From Cokeromyces recurvatus (Eukaryota > Mucoromycota > Mucoromycetes > Mucorales > Mucoraceae), in the NCBI RefSeq assembly GCF_025118155.1, contig NW_026251399.1:434001-498000 (forward strand): DNA of 64,000 nt. Direction: 5' to 3'. Below are positions 23,490-35,237 of the stretch, piece by piece. Made by a program: the position numbers and the translations under genes. Numbering within the stretch: position 1 is the first letter of the stretch; each line of letters starts with the position of its first letter. The notes beneath the pieces were generated by a model. That model was not told the DNA's origin, made no database searches, and worked only from the letters and a program-made list of their open reading frames with translations.

Positions 23490-24978
23490 TTATTTTGTAC
23501 GCTTGTAAATCTTATCCATGAACTCAGTAAAGATTTCCTTTTTAATACCTGTAGATTCATCCAATTTACTAATAAGGGCAGTCAAATCATTGAAAGATTT
23601 TTCTTCATATGCCTTATAGACTCCCTCAATATCAAGATCACGATAAAGTTGTTTAACCTTGGCTTCAGCTTCAGAATCCTTCTTACCATAATTTTCATCG
23701 AGAATCTTACGTTGTTCAGGATTTACTTTAGCCAAAGCTTGGTTGATTAACCAAGAACACTTATTATCCATAATATCAGTACCAATCTTACCAATAACTT
23801 CAGGGGCACCATAACAGTCAAGATAATCATCTTGAACTTGGAAGTATTCGCCCAAAGGAATCAAAATATCATGAGCTTGTTTAAAAGCATCTTCATTCTT
23901 AATACCAGCCTATTTGAAACAATAATAATAAAAAGTTAAAATTTGCTTATTCATACACTATCGACCAAAATTTTACCATGTGCATGGCTAATGCAACAGG
24001 AAGGTAGAAAGAGTAATAAGCAGTTTTATAGATGACAATGAATTGATGCCTAAGAAAAAAAAAAAGAAAAAAGTAAATATAAATATATATGCTATTGAAT
24101 GACTAATTTACTTTTTGATAGAGAATTTATCCAAGTCAACATGATCCTCAGGAGCAGTAATAAGATCACAGAGTTGACCAAGTTCAGTTTGGAAAGTAAC
24201 CTTTTTTTTTAAAAAAAAAAGAAAAAAAAACATCAATAAATGCCATCTTAAGAGCAGAAATTCATCTTACTTCATGGAATAATTCAACAAGTTCAATATA
24301 ATAATTAGTTTTCTTAAAGTATTTCTTCAAAAAGATATAAATGCAAGACTCGAGAATAAAAGCATCGTTAATAGCAACCATTCCAACATTATCACACTTA
24401 TACCAACAAGGCTGTCCACGGCGAGTGATAGAAGCATCCATAATATCATCAGATACTAAAAAGAAAGCTTGAAGCTATACATATACATGTATATATTAAT
24501 GCACAAAAGGTATGTTTATAAATAAACTGACAGAGACTTACAAATTCAATTAACCAACCCAAAACAGTAGCTTTGAAAATTTCATCTTCAGTAACAGATT
24601 CGCCCTTTAAAATACGGATGGTATCAACAACAGAGATACCACGATTTAATTTACCTATAGACTATGTTACTACACAGTTTATTTTATTTTTTAAGGATCT
24701 GCACATACCACCGGGAACATTGTAATACAACATCTAAATTAGAATCAAAAATATACAAATAAATTAGAATTGACTTGATGATGATGATGAAACAGCAGTT
24801 CATTTTATTTTTATTTTATTTATTTTTTTTTTAAAAAAAAAACCTTTTTAGTCCATTCATAGGCATCTTCAGGCATGTTGTATTTACGAAGTTCAGCAAG
24901 TACTTCATCAGCAAGAGTAGGGAAAACCTTAAGGAAGGCTTGTCTATTTTCTTCCTTTTGTAACTTGACAGCAACCAT
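23490..24978 (-). CDS. ERG20: Farnesyl diphosphate synthase
   Basis: Makes farnesyl diphosphate from dimethylallyl and isopentenyl diphosphates, feeding sterol, ubiquinone and prenylation pathways and, in Mucorales, trisporic acid and carotenoids. Seven exons on the minus strand: 24978-24844, 24733-24709 (25 nt), 24654-24542, 24474-24271, 24200-24112, 24049-23977 and 23909-23490. They join in frame to 352 residues, the usual length. The first aspartate-rich motif is DDIMD at 100-104 with LVS before it, and the second is DDYLD at 240-244 within [13 protein letters not shown]. The Arg pair RRGQPCWY and the C-terminal KIYKRTK, which closes over the active site, are also present. The bulky residues just before DDIMD (AFFLVSDD) fit a C15-producing enzyme. 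The 25 nt exon 2 (MLYYNVPG) is needed for frame. Confidence 0.96.
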
Positions 24979-25059
24979 AATGAACTTGCTAAATAAAATA
25001 AAATAAAATGGGAAAAAAAAAGGAACGCCTTTTCTCTCAATTATAATGTTTTTTAACGC

Positions 25060-25108
<49 letters not shown>

Positions 25109-25310
25109 CAATCAAGATAAATTTATCGGATATTTAATTTTTATATTCATCAATTATACAAACGTAAAGTTTATTTGATCTTCAATTTCTTTGTTTCTTT
25201 TTAATAATATGAATAAAGATACATAAAGCATAGATACGAAAAAAAAATGCTACTTTCAGTTTTCCTCAATAATAAAATAAAATAAAAATAAAATAAAAAT
25301 AAAATATAAG
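24979..25310. other. FPP synthase upstream region with 47-base homopolymer
   Basis: Contains an unbroken T run at about 25062-25108 (poly-A on the coding strand of the farnesyl diphosphate synthase gene, about 85 bases before its start) and AAAAT repeats at 25270-25305 next to the stop of GDH2. No gene seen. Confidence 0.55.
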
Positions 25311-28300
25311 TTACTCATAGTTTTCACGCATAAATTCAAAGAAAGCAAAATTATCAGGATGTGGACCGTATTTATAAACAAATTGAGAAGCCAATGTAGC
25401 ACCAAAGATAGCCTTGACATAATTCTCAGGTACACGGTCTAACAAAGTTTCCATTCCTAGCTTCTCTAATAATAATTTAGGGAAAGCTTGCTTTAAAACT
25501 GCGTTACGGAGATGCTGATTATCCCAAAGACTGGTATTTTGAAGTTGCTCATTGAGTTGCACAATCGCATTTGATAATTCATCCGAAAGAATAGAGATGG
25601 CTGTACCAGTCTTTTTCTGTTCCCTCCAGAGTGCTTCAAATTCAAGTCTTGCATTGCGTTCAATAATATCTTGAACTTCTTTAACATAGGCATCATAAAA
25701 CACGGGTGCTGCTTTCCCCTCTTTAACGCACATATGTTCTTCAAATTCAGCATCGTTAAAGGCAAGGGCTGCTAGTACTTCAAGTGAGGAGGAAGTAACA
25801 CCGCCTTTGTTGGCTGAAGCGTCCTTAAACATCACAACTCCCGCTTTTTCAAGACGAAGACGAGCTTCTTGTGTAAAGAAGAGATTTGCACCTTCAACGA
25901 TATACTTGAAAAGAGGACCATTTTCTCCTTCAAGAAGTGTATGTACATTATCTAATCCAACCGATTCAGGGCGACCACCACACGGAACAAAGACAGTAGC
26001 TTGTGCTAATGGATGTGTATGAAATACGTTGCGAAATTGAAATCCATTTTCAACCATTTCACCATTAGGTAATCTTATATTCTCATCATCAACAAGAACC
26101 CGAAACCCTTGGGATGAAAGCTTGGTTACATTGAATTGGTTGATCATAACACGTGCAGTAGCTAATCTATTTAATTCTATACGATCAATACCTGCGATAT
26201 CATATAAAACACCTGATCCATCTACTATAGCAATCGTTTTATCCTTTGAAATCTTTATTTCATTTGAGCCTAAATCACCATCGGGTCCACCCGTTTGGAG
26301 TTTAGTGCATTCTTCTTCATTCAACCCAAACTCACGGTAAATCCCTAATACGTATTGATGTACAGAGCGAGTAGTCATACCATATCTATTCAAAAGAAAA
26401 AGGAAAAAAAAGGATTATTTTCGTTCGTTTGTTCGTTCGTTCGTTCGTTTTGCAAGTATATATATATATATATACCTATCATGAGGAATACCACCAAGAG
26501 AAGTACTTTTACCAGTTGTAAATGCTTTCCAAAAACTTGCATTACGACGTCGAGCATGATTCGAAGCCCAATCCATAAATTCAGCTGTTCCTTCATCAGG
26601 ACCGAAAAATAAAATTTCAGGTTTATTCATCAAATCTACTAATGGTTCCTTAATTCCCAAGGTACGACCCGTGATCAATAGATCTAATATAGAATCCACA
26701 TATTTTTCAAATGCGGCTAGAGCTTTATCTTGCTGATTTATATCGAGCAAGATGGTACCCTTTGATCCCCCCTCAGGGATATCCTTATTCTTTCTTTCCT
26801 GTGTAGCTGCTAATGCATAATTTTCATCAAATAAGGTACGTAAATTAATCGAATAAGCCTCGCGGTTACGAGAATGGATGATCCGAATCCCACCACGAGC
26901 GACATCTTGGAATCGTAAATGAAAGCCACGAAACTCTGAACCGACGACGAGAAACATGCCATAAAGCGAGTTAGGATATTCAATTTGAGGTAAAAAGCTA
27001 GGATCTATACGGAAGGAGAGAGCGACTTTAGTAGATTGATAAAAGTTAGTCTTCAGGACATGTTTATTAAATGTGAGAAAGGCCTCAAAGACGAGTCGTT
27101 CATGATGATTTGAGGTCATTTGTTTAATTTTCTTTAACAATTCATCTTCACTCAGGTCTTCCATTCTCTTCAAGCGCTGATAGGATAGAGTTGGCTTGAG
27201 TGTAGCTTCAAGTTGATTGACGTAATGAATTTTAGCAAAATGAGTATAAAGCAATCGAATCAGATCGGGGAACTGTTTAATGATATCAAGGATATATTCA
27301 CGAGTGAATGTCTCTTGTCTTAGACGTTTTTTAATCTTTGCCAGTACCTCTTCATGTAATGGATTTGTGATATCTAAGGTCTCTGTTAAACTGAGGTATT
27401 CTTTACCAAGACGATTAAGGAAATGTTGTGAAAAGATCCAACAGACATAACCATAGGCTGTTTCTTGTACAGAAAGTTTATTTGTCATGAAAAACTGTTG
27501 AAGAGGATTTCTAGGTAAACAATATAAAAGTGAAGTTTCCTTCATCACCTGGTAGATAGAAACCTCAATAGGAATTGATTTTGTATTAGGTAAAGGATTC
27601 AAGTACAATCCCATAATTGTAACACCATTTGAAAATTGTTCTAGTAGTTTGATAAAATAAGATGTTAGAAAAAGAGAAAAAAGAAAAAAAAGAAAAAAAA
27701 AACCCTCTCCCATTCCTTCAATATCACTTACCAACATATTTGCGGCTAGAATAAAGATCATAATAATGATAAAGGTCTGACATTGCAGAAAAGAATCCCA
27801 GAGTACTTCTCTGACGATAACCAATAATTAATCGATGCTCACGAGTCCCTTCAACATCATACATTTTAATCACAGGTCCAGTTCTTTGAAGGACATGACG
27901 CATAACATGTTCATAGACGTTACGGGTATGTTCCGTAGCCTTTTTTAAAAAATTCTGATCAGCTACTTCATAAATATCCTTTGCTTGCTCCTGTGTAGGA
28001 TGAGGACTGTTGAATTGGCATTTAGTGACAAAATACGATCGAAGATGAGATACCGTTTCTGTTCGACTCGATTGAGATCGATAAGACTCAACACGATATG
28101 CATCTGTATCCGAAGTATCCAAGTACTTTTCATCAATTCTATATACATATATACATTATAAATCTAATTTATGCCTATTTCAAAAAAAAAAAAAATTAAA
28201 AAATGGATTTACATACAGTTTTTCGCATTGATTCCCATTTACGATGGAGACGCCAGGAGGAGAAGAATGAATATAGACAGAAGAATCATCTGATTCTTTT

Positions 28301-28471
28301 ACCAGATCGATATCAAAAACGTTTTCATTCTTTGTAAAGGCTAAAATTTTTGCGCCATAAAGAGCCATAATATGATTAGCAATTGTTTCAACAGATTCTA
28401 GGGCAAAATAAAAATCATCTATACCAAGATGTCTATAAAAGATATACAGAGAAAAAAAATCATATTATTAA

Positions 28472-28502
<31 letters not shown>

Positions 28503-28719
28503 TTCAAGAGTATATAGATCCTTACTCATAAAACCAATTTACTTCGCTCTTGACAAAATTTTTGGGTAAAAATCCAGAATTTTCAAGATATTCAGCTACT
28601 TGAATCATTTGTTCTTCTTTACCAGAAAATACATTTGCATTGTAACCAAAGTCAGTCACTGTATGTAACTTTGTAAAAGATTCTTCAGGTGAAATAGGAG
28701 AAAGAAAAGTACCCGTCAT
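25311..28719 (-). CDS. GDH2: NAD-dependent glutamate dehydrogenase (large fungal type)
   Basis: Catabolic enzyme converting glutamate to 2-oxoglutarate and ammonium with NAD. Five exons on the minus strand: 28719-28526, 28432-28217, 28138-27732, 27640-26476 and 26385-25311. They close in frame to 1018 residues, typical of the ~115 kDa Gdh2 class. The N-terminal ~400 residues form the regulatory extension of this class. The catalytic domain shows FQDVARGGIRII, the lysine-bearing TQERKNKDIPEGGSKG, and FGPDEGTAEFMDWASNHA. The Rossmann part contains VDGSGVLYDIAG, and FVPCGGRPESVG and YIVEGANLFFTQEARLRLE follow. Introns are short; intron 4 has a CGTT/GTTC repeat and TA repeat. It is transcribed away from the PPP1R21-like gene across 905 bases. 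Identification is secure. Confidence 0.97.
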
Positions 28720-29624
28720 AACTTTTATAACGATTTAAAATAATAAAATAGAATAAAATAAAAAGTAGTTTATATACGTATTTATATTTATTTATAAAAA
28801 AAAAAAAAAAATGAAAACGTTTTTATTAAATGCAGAAGAATATTAACGATAAACAATTATCTAAAAATAATATAAACAAATCAATTTTGGTTATATGATC
28901 TAATCTCCTTTTTTTTTGTATCATGAGCATATATTGCATTTAAAGATGTAAACATAGTCTCATCGCTTACTAACATGGATCAGATAGATATACTTATCTA
29001 GTGCATATGCATATGAACGGCATATAGCCAAATAGATAAGAGATAAGCAGTATACAATTAACAAATGTATCTTAACAAGATTAAAGTAAGTTGCATGTAT
29101 AACAAAAATAAGGATATTAAACTTATCAAGTGAAATGGAATATAAAAGCCATGATCTTGTATGAATACACAAATAAATTCTAGTAAAGTTACCTTTTTTT
29201 TTTTAAAGAGTATTTTTTTCTGAAAGGAGGGACGGGTAAATAGTTTGTTTGTTTGCTTGTTTATCTCTTCAGTTAGTCGCATAAACATGATCGTCCTTCA
29301 ATTTCTGGGACGCTATTCATAACTGGAAAAAGAAGAAATCATAGCAAGAAGGCTGGGCTGAGTTTGTCCTTTTTATTAGACACAATTTGCTAAACAAGGT
29401 CCACGTTTTGTCAGTTCTGTTTCAAATTAAAACACTCTAAAGCTGCCTTTTTTTTTTTTTTAATTATCGCAAAAAGTCAAGAATAATATACAATTTTGAT
29501 AAATTGTTGTTCTTTACTCCGAAAATTTTATTTTATTTTATTTTTCTGAAAAAAAAAAAGGCTAGTACCACTAAAAAAGAGGGGCAATTCTTTTACTTTT
29601 ATTTTATTTTCACTGGTTATTAAA
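28720..29624. other. Divergent promoter region GDH2 / PPP1R21-like
   Basis: Shared upstream region of two genes read outward. It contains A/T runs and an imperfect inverted repeat at about 28992-29041 (CTTATCTAGTGCATATGC ... GCATATAGCCAAATAGATAAG) of unknown meaning. No supported coding frame. Confidence 0.45.
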
Positions 29625-31873
29625 ATGAATGATGGAGTGTTTTCTAAACAATCAGCTCTTAATGCAGGTAAGCTCAAAGTTAACGTACAAAACAATTGTA
29701 TCATTATATTCAAGTTGATTAACAATTGCATAAATAATATTTCATTATAGGAATTATTCCTGCATCACCAGAAGAACTATCTCAAAGATATTTAAAATTA
29801 TTTCAGCAATATTCTCGGTTTGTTAATAAAAACTAATGTTTGTATTTAAATTAAACTCATAGAAAAGAAAAAAAAACTATTGTATTTTTATTTATAATAT
29901 AGATTAAAGGCCAAGCACGCCATTCTGAAAAAGGCTGTTCTTGAAGTAAAAAAATAAAATAAAATAAAATAAAAATAAACTCAACGTATTAAACTGGTTT
30001 ATAGGAACAAGCTTCCAATGTAACATTACAGGGAAATGTCAAAGAAAAAGAAAAGGAGTTAAGAAAGGTTTGCAGTTTTACTTCGTCTTTTAAAAATAGT
30101 CTGCTCTAATACTTTTTATTATATAGCTGCAAGAGCAATTAGATTTATTAGCATTTCATAACGAAAGACTGACTAAGCGTATACAGGCTGTACAAGAGAA
30201 TGAACAGGTAAAAAAAAAATATATATATATAAATATACATATATACTTTTTTTTTCTTTCTTTTTTAACTTTCTTTCCCCCCCCCTCTATTAGAAAGGAA
30301 GTCATTTTTCTTTATTGGGTAGTTCAGTTAAAAAAGAATTAGAAAAGAACGCTCGTGCATTAGAAGAAGCCAATTTAGATTTAGAAAGAAAGATTATAGA
30401 AAATGAAAAACTGCATGAAGAGCTTAGCGAAAGACAGTTTGAGTTTACAGATAACATTAATAATCTTTTGAAACAAATTCAGGAACTTGAAAAAAGAATT
30501 AAAGAATTACAAGAAGAAAATTCCTCATTAAAGGCAGAATCAAAAACCTTAATTACCTCTGAGCCTATGGATACGATTATTCATGAAGAGGAATATGATA
30601 AACTGTTAAAGGAATTAGAATTATCTAAACTGGAATTAAAAAAGTAAGTGAAAAAAAAAAGAAGGGAGAAGTTATTGATGTTTTTATTAGAAAAACGAGT
30701 ATACTAGAAGAAAAGGAGAAAATGATAGAAAAGAACGATCTTCAATTATTATCTGAAATTCAGAGTTTGCGAGCTATTTTATTAGCAAAAGTAGGCAATT
30801 TAAAGAATAAAGAAGAAACCAGTTTATATTCAGTTATTGAGCCTACATCTAAGGCTCTAAAAGAACTCGAGGATCAAGCAAGACAATATATGCAATCACT
30901 TGATGGAAACACAAACGATCTAAAGGAGTTACCCTCTGAAATCGCAAAAAAATTATCCATTTCTACAGAGACATATTCAAAAGAATTATTGAATCTTTTG
31001 AAACAACTGGAAGATACCAAAACAGAATTAAACAGTTTGTTAGTAGAAAAAGACGAGCAATTAGTAAAAGAAGAAGCAAAGAATCAGGAATATGAAGAAA
31101 AGATTCAGGAACAAACAAAAAAGATAAACGATTTAGTAAAAACTATTGAAACAAACGAAAGAAATAAAGAAAAGACGATAACTGAATTACAGCTTATTAA
31201 TGATAAACTTGAGAAAGAAATATAAAATTACAAAAAGAACTTGAACAACAGGTAATTGAAATAGACATGTATTTTTTATATTAATTTATTAAGCTATTTT
31301 TTGAAGAAACTGAATACAGAACAAGCTTTACAAGAATTAAAAGATACCAAAGAAACTTATAACAAAAGAAAAATGTTTGACAAAGAAACTCAAGTTGGTC
31401 TTGATGTAAAAGATGAGGAAGAAGATACGACATTTGTATACCCAATAGAAGAAAAGTCGATTAGAATAGAAAATACCGACAAAAAAGTAGATAGAAAGGA
31501 GGAGGAAGAAGAAGAGGAAGAAGACGTATTTGTTTATCGAGGAAGAGATGCAGTTATTGTAGAAAATAATGAAGATGATATATCCATTAGAGAAGAAAAG
31601 TTAAAATTATACTATGAACAGAAATTGAAAAACTTGACAGATAAAATACAAATGACTGATAGTAAAGCCGTTAGATTTGCTGAAATGTATAAATCATTAA
31701 AGGAAAGACTTGTAAAAGAAGATAAAGAAAAAGAAAGAATGACTTCTGAAATTGAAAGGTTAAATAAAGAAGTTAAAAATGTAAAGGATATGCTTACAAC
31801 TACAGAAATAAATTATCAGAAGCAAGTAGATACAATGACTGAATTTATAACTTCACTTCAACAAAATCAATAA
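29625..31873 (+). CDS. KLRAQ-domain coiled-coil protein, PPP1R21 (FERRY subunit) homologue
   Basis: Eight exons: 29625-29667, 29751-29817, 29903-29945, 30005-30067, 30127-30207, 30294-30643, 30691-31251 and 31307-31873; about 591 residues. The N-terminus matches the KLRAQ region of animal PPP1R21 in order and spacing: RYLKLFQQYSRLKAKHAILKK, LEEQASN, KELRKLQEQLDLLAFHN and RLTKRIQ. The rest is long coiled coil, with an acidic stretch (EEEEEEEEDVFVYRGRDAV) and a C-terminal helix (LTTTEINYQKQVDTMTEFI) like the PPP1R21 tail. In animals PPP1R21 is a Rab5-effector FERRY-complex subunit on early endosomes; a similar role here is inferred. Exon 7 runs into a stop at 31223, but one missing base near 31215-31224 would continue as KLQKELEQQ into exon 8; total exon length is one short of a multiple of three. 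A consensus error is likeliest. Confidence 0.8.
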
Positions 31874-32287
31874 ATGCAAGAAGACCAACAAAGATATTAT
31901 CGTTTATCACGTGATGATAATACATAAATTATGATACACTGTGAATTATTTATTATTATTTAATAAATCATCACACAAACGATACTTCACTCTCTGTACG
32001 CTTCAGTCATTTCTTCTTTATTATTTTTTTTAAAAGAAAAAGTACTATGTATAAGCGTCTTTTGTTTAAACTATTCCAACTTGATACAATAGATAGTTTC
32101 TTTTAATAAAGAACGATATCCTTTCTTGTTTATTATTAGAAGATAGATTATTTTCTGAACATTATAGAATAGAATCACACGTAGTAATTTTTTTTTCTTT
32201 GCTGAGATCCAATATAAACATCAAATGTATGAAGAGGTATACAAGTATTTTTTTTTCTTTTCTTTTTTTTTTTTTTTCTAATACAAA
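31874..32287. other. Intergenic, no gene seen
   Basis: 3' region of the coiled-coil gene and leader of PRP31. A pyrimidine-rich run (TTTTTTTCTTTTCTTT...) at about 32247-32278 lies just upstream of the PRP31 start codon. Confidence 0.5.
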
Positions 32288-34023
32288 ATGGCAACTCTTG
32301 CAGACGAACTTGCAGCTGATCTCGATTTTACTTCTGATGAGGAAGAACAACACAGTTCAGATATTGATGAGGAGCAAGAAGCTCTAGATAGAATGCAAGA
32401 AGATGATCAAGAGTCTGAGACAATGGATATGGAGGAAAGAAAAATCAATACAGAAGATAATTCAAAAAGTGTCAGGAAAATTGCCAAATTATTATATAGT
32501 AAACAAACACAAGAAGTCCTTCAGGTAAAGAATAAATAAGTTTGTTTACATGTATATAAATGAGATTATCGTTTATGTATACATTTTTTTTTTTTTAAGA
32601 ATTATTTATATTAATTTTCATTTAAACAGAAAATTGACAAGTACATTGCACAAAATCGTAATGCTTCTGATGTAGTTGGTCCAACTGAAGAAGATGAAGA
32701 ATATAAATTGATTGTTCAATCTAATAGTATGACTGCAGATGTTGATGGTGAAATTCAAACTGTTCATAAAGTAATGCTTTTTATTTATTTATTTATTTAT
32801 TTACATTGGATAAAATTTTTATTAAATTGCTTGTCTATATTTTGATAGTTCATTCGTGATCATTATGCCGCCAAATTTCCTGAACTAGAAACGCTTGTTT
32901 ATAATCCAATAGAATATGCTCGTACAGTAAAGGCAATCGGAAATGAATTAGATATTACAAAAGTTGATCTTCGACCCATTTTACCTTCAGCTACCATTAT
33001 GGTCATTACTGTTACTGGTACAACTACAGCTGGTAAAGAATTAACACCTGAAGAATGGAAATTAACAGAAGAAGCTTGTGATATGCTTCTTGAATTAGAT
33101 AATGTTCGTCGAAAGATTATGAATTATGTTGAATCACGTATGACTGTTATTGCACCTAATTTATCGCATATCGTAGGTACCTCAACTGCGGCAAAATTAT
33201 TAACGGCCGCTGGTGGATTAACCGCGTTCTGTAAAATCCCAGCTTGTAATGTACAAGTGATTGGCAATAATAAAAGACAAATACTGGATTTTCAACTGCA
33301 CATATGGATAGACATGCAGGATATGTATTTTACTCTGAGCCTGTGATATCAGCACCTAGTGATTTAAAGAAAAAAGTCGTTAAAATTGTCTCAGCCAAGG
33401 CTGTATTAGCAGCTCGTATTGATGCTAGTCATCGATCTCCTCACGGTGAGGATGGTAGAAAGATGAGAGAAGAAATTGATGCTAAAATTGAAAAGATGCA
33501 AGAGGCACCTTCATTAAAAGTCGTAAAAGCTTTACCTGTACCTGATGAAGGGCCTAAAAAGAGAAGAGCGGGTAAGAGAGTGCGAAGACAGAAGGAAGCC
33601 TATGCGATGACAGAATTACGTGCTGCACGTAATAGATTAGCATTTGGTGAACCAGAAGAAGAAGTAGGTTATGGTGATGAAACAGAAGGTCTCGGTATGG
33701 CGGCTAAGCAAATTGGTAAAATTAGAGCTTCTGTTGCAGATCAAAGAAATAAAAGTATGTATATTATTATTTTATCAAGTCAAGAATTTTTTTTTTTTTA
33801 ATCTTGTATTTTTTTTTTATTTCTAGTTAAAGCACCTAAATTGAAGAGCTTTACTAGTCGTATTTCTGGCACTGCTACTTCTGGTTTAGCTTCATCATTG
33901 GCTTTTACTCCTGCACAAAGTATGGAATTAATTGATCCTACAGCAGCAATAGAGCAAGCAAAGGAAAAAAGAACAGAGAAATATTTTGGAGATGGTGCCT
34001 TTTCATTGTACCCTAAGAAATAA
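32288..34023 (+). CDS. PRP31: U4/U6 snRNP splicing factor Prp31
   Basis: Component of the U4/U6.U5 tri-snRNP in the nucleus; binds 15.5K/Snu13 on U4 snRNA. Exons: 32288-32524, 32630-32770, 32849-33754 and 33827-34023; about 493 residues. An acidic N-terminus (LDFTSDEEEQ) is followed by the coiled coil, then the Nop domain with ARTVKAIGNELDITK, NYVESRMTVIAPNLSHIVGTSTAAKLL and GGLTAFCKIPACNVQVIG. The C-terminal Prp31 region has KKRRAGKRVRRQKEAYAMTE and LGMAAKQIGKIR. A one-base deletion near 33276 (AAAAGACAAA) breaks the frame between VIGNNKR and TNTGFSTAHMDRHAGYVFYS. Both sides are well conserved and no splice sites exist there, and the total exon length is one base short. This most likely reflects a sequencing or assembly indel. 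Confidence 0.93.
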
Positions 34024-35237
34024 GTTATAAACCTTTTCTCCTTTTCTTTTGATTGTTTATAAATATATGAATTTTTTTTTATGGTTATTATGTATAGATA
34101 AAATGGATTCAATTCTTGTCATCTTTGAATTGTTAAAGACTCTATTTTCTGATAATAAATAAAAAGAAATAGAGACAATACACTTAAACACTCTTCTTAG
34201 AATAAGATCAAAAGCCAAATATACAAATGATTACAAAAGAGAACTATAAGATATAAAGAGTGCAGAAAGAAAGGCTTAATAAGGAAGAGATAGCATTTCT
34301 TTCTACTCTAAAGTTTTATTCATTACTGAGCTTCTACTACGTTTGATTCCCGTGATATGTATTACTATAATTAGTTATATTGCATTCTGTTAGCTGCAAA
34401 TCATAATAATTATATATTAGATCAATTTATTATTCAATGAAAAAACTAAATAGTAATGATTGTCTCAAATCAATAAAGAATAGACATTGACATACTTGAA
34501 GCACAAACAATAGAAGCATATGCCTTTCATGTAATACAGGAAAGGAAGTAGGTTATACAAATACAGCATAAATAATGAACCAATAAGCCCCATTCTCTTG
34601 AAGTTCAACTTGAATGCTGTTCTATAACCTTCAAAATTACGTCGTGCTTTTAAATGTTAATGTGTTTTTTTTTAATTTAAGAAATAAAAATAAAAATAAA
34701 ACAAAGTCAGATTATCAACACAAAGAAAAATACGGCTCATACACACTTTAACATTTAAAAGTACAAAAAAAAAAAGGGGTCTATACTAAGCACAGTCTGA
34801 AATAATATGAATAAAATCAATATATACACCCCAATTGAAAATGATAGAATTCTTTTTTCATGCATGCAAGCTTTGTTATATTATCAGAAAAGAACCATTT
34901 ATGGTTGGCTAAACAAGTAAACAAAAATAAAATGAATATCATCATTTAATACCTATTTTGGTTAGTAACTTTATAAAGTAGCAAAATCTGCGTTTTTTTT
35001 TTCCTGTTTTTTTCCTGTTTAAAACAAAGCAGCTTGATTTAAATTAAAAACACTAGTAAATGAAACCAATTTAAAGCAGTCATGGCCCAGGGATTTACAT
35101 CGAAAAAAAAAAAGGATAAACTGAAACAAAACAATAAATAAGGGAATAGTTTACTGTTTTTTTTTTAATTAAAAACTAGATTATTCATTTATTCGTTTTT
35201 CGTTCTATTTTTTTTTTTTTTAACATAAATCTTAGTC
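34024..35237. other. 1.2 kb intergenic, no gene seen
   Basis: AT-rich sequence with scattered A/T runs and no coherent coding frame or tRNA-like fold that I could recognise. The last 60 bases before the next start codon are T-rich. Confidence 0.5.

Noticed and set aside
26122..26340. Plus-strand frames within GDH2
   Set aside because: Antisense shadows of the conserved GDH2 catalytic domain.
28992..29041. Imperfect inverted repeat as an operator or terminator
   Set aside because: Stem is interrupted and AT-rich; such matches are expected by chance in this composition.
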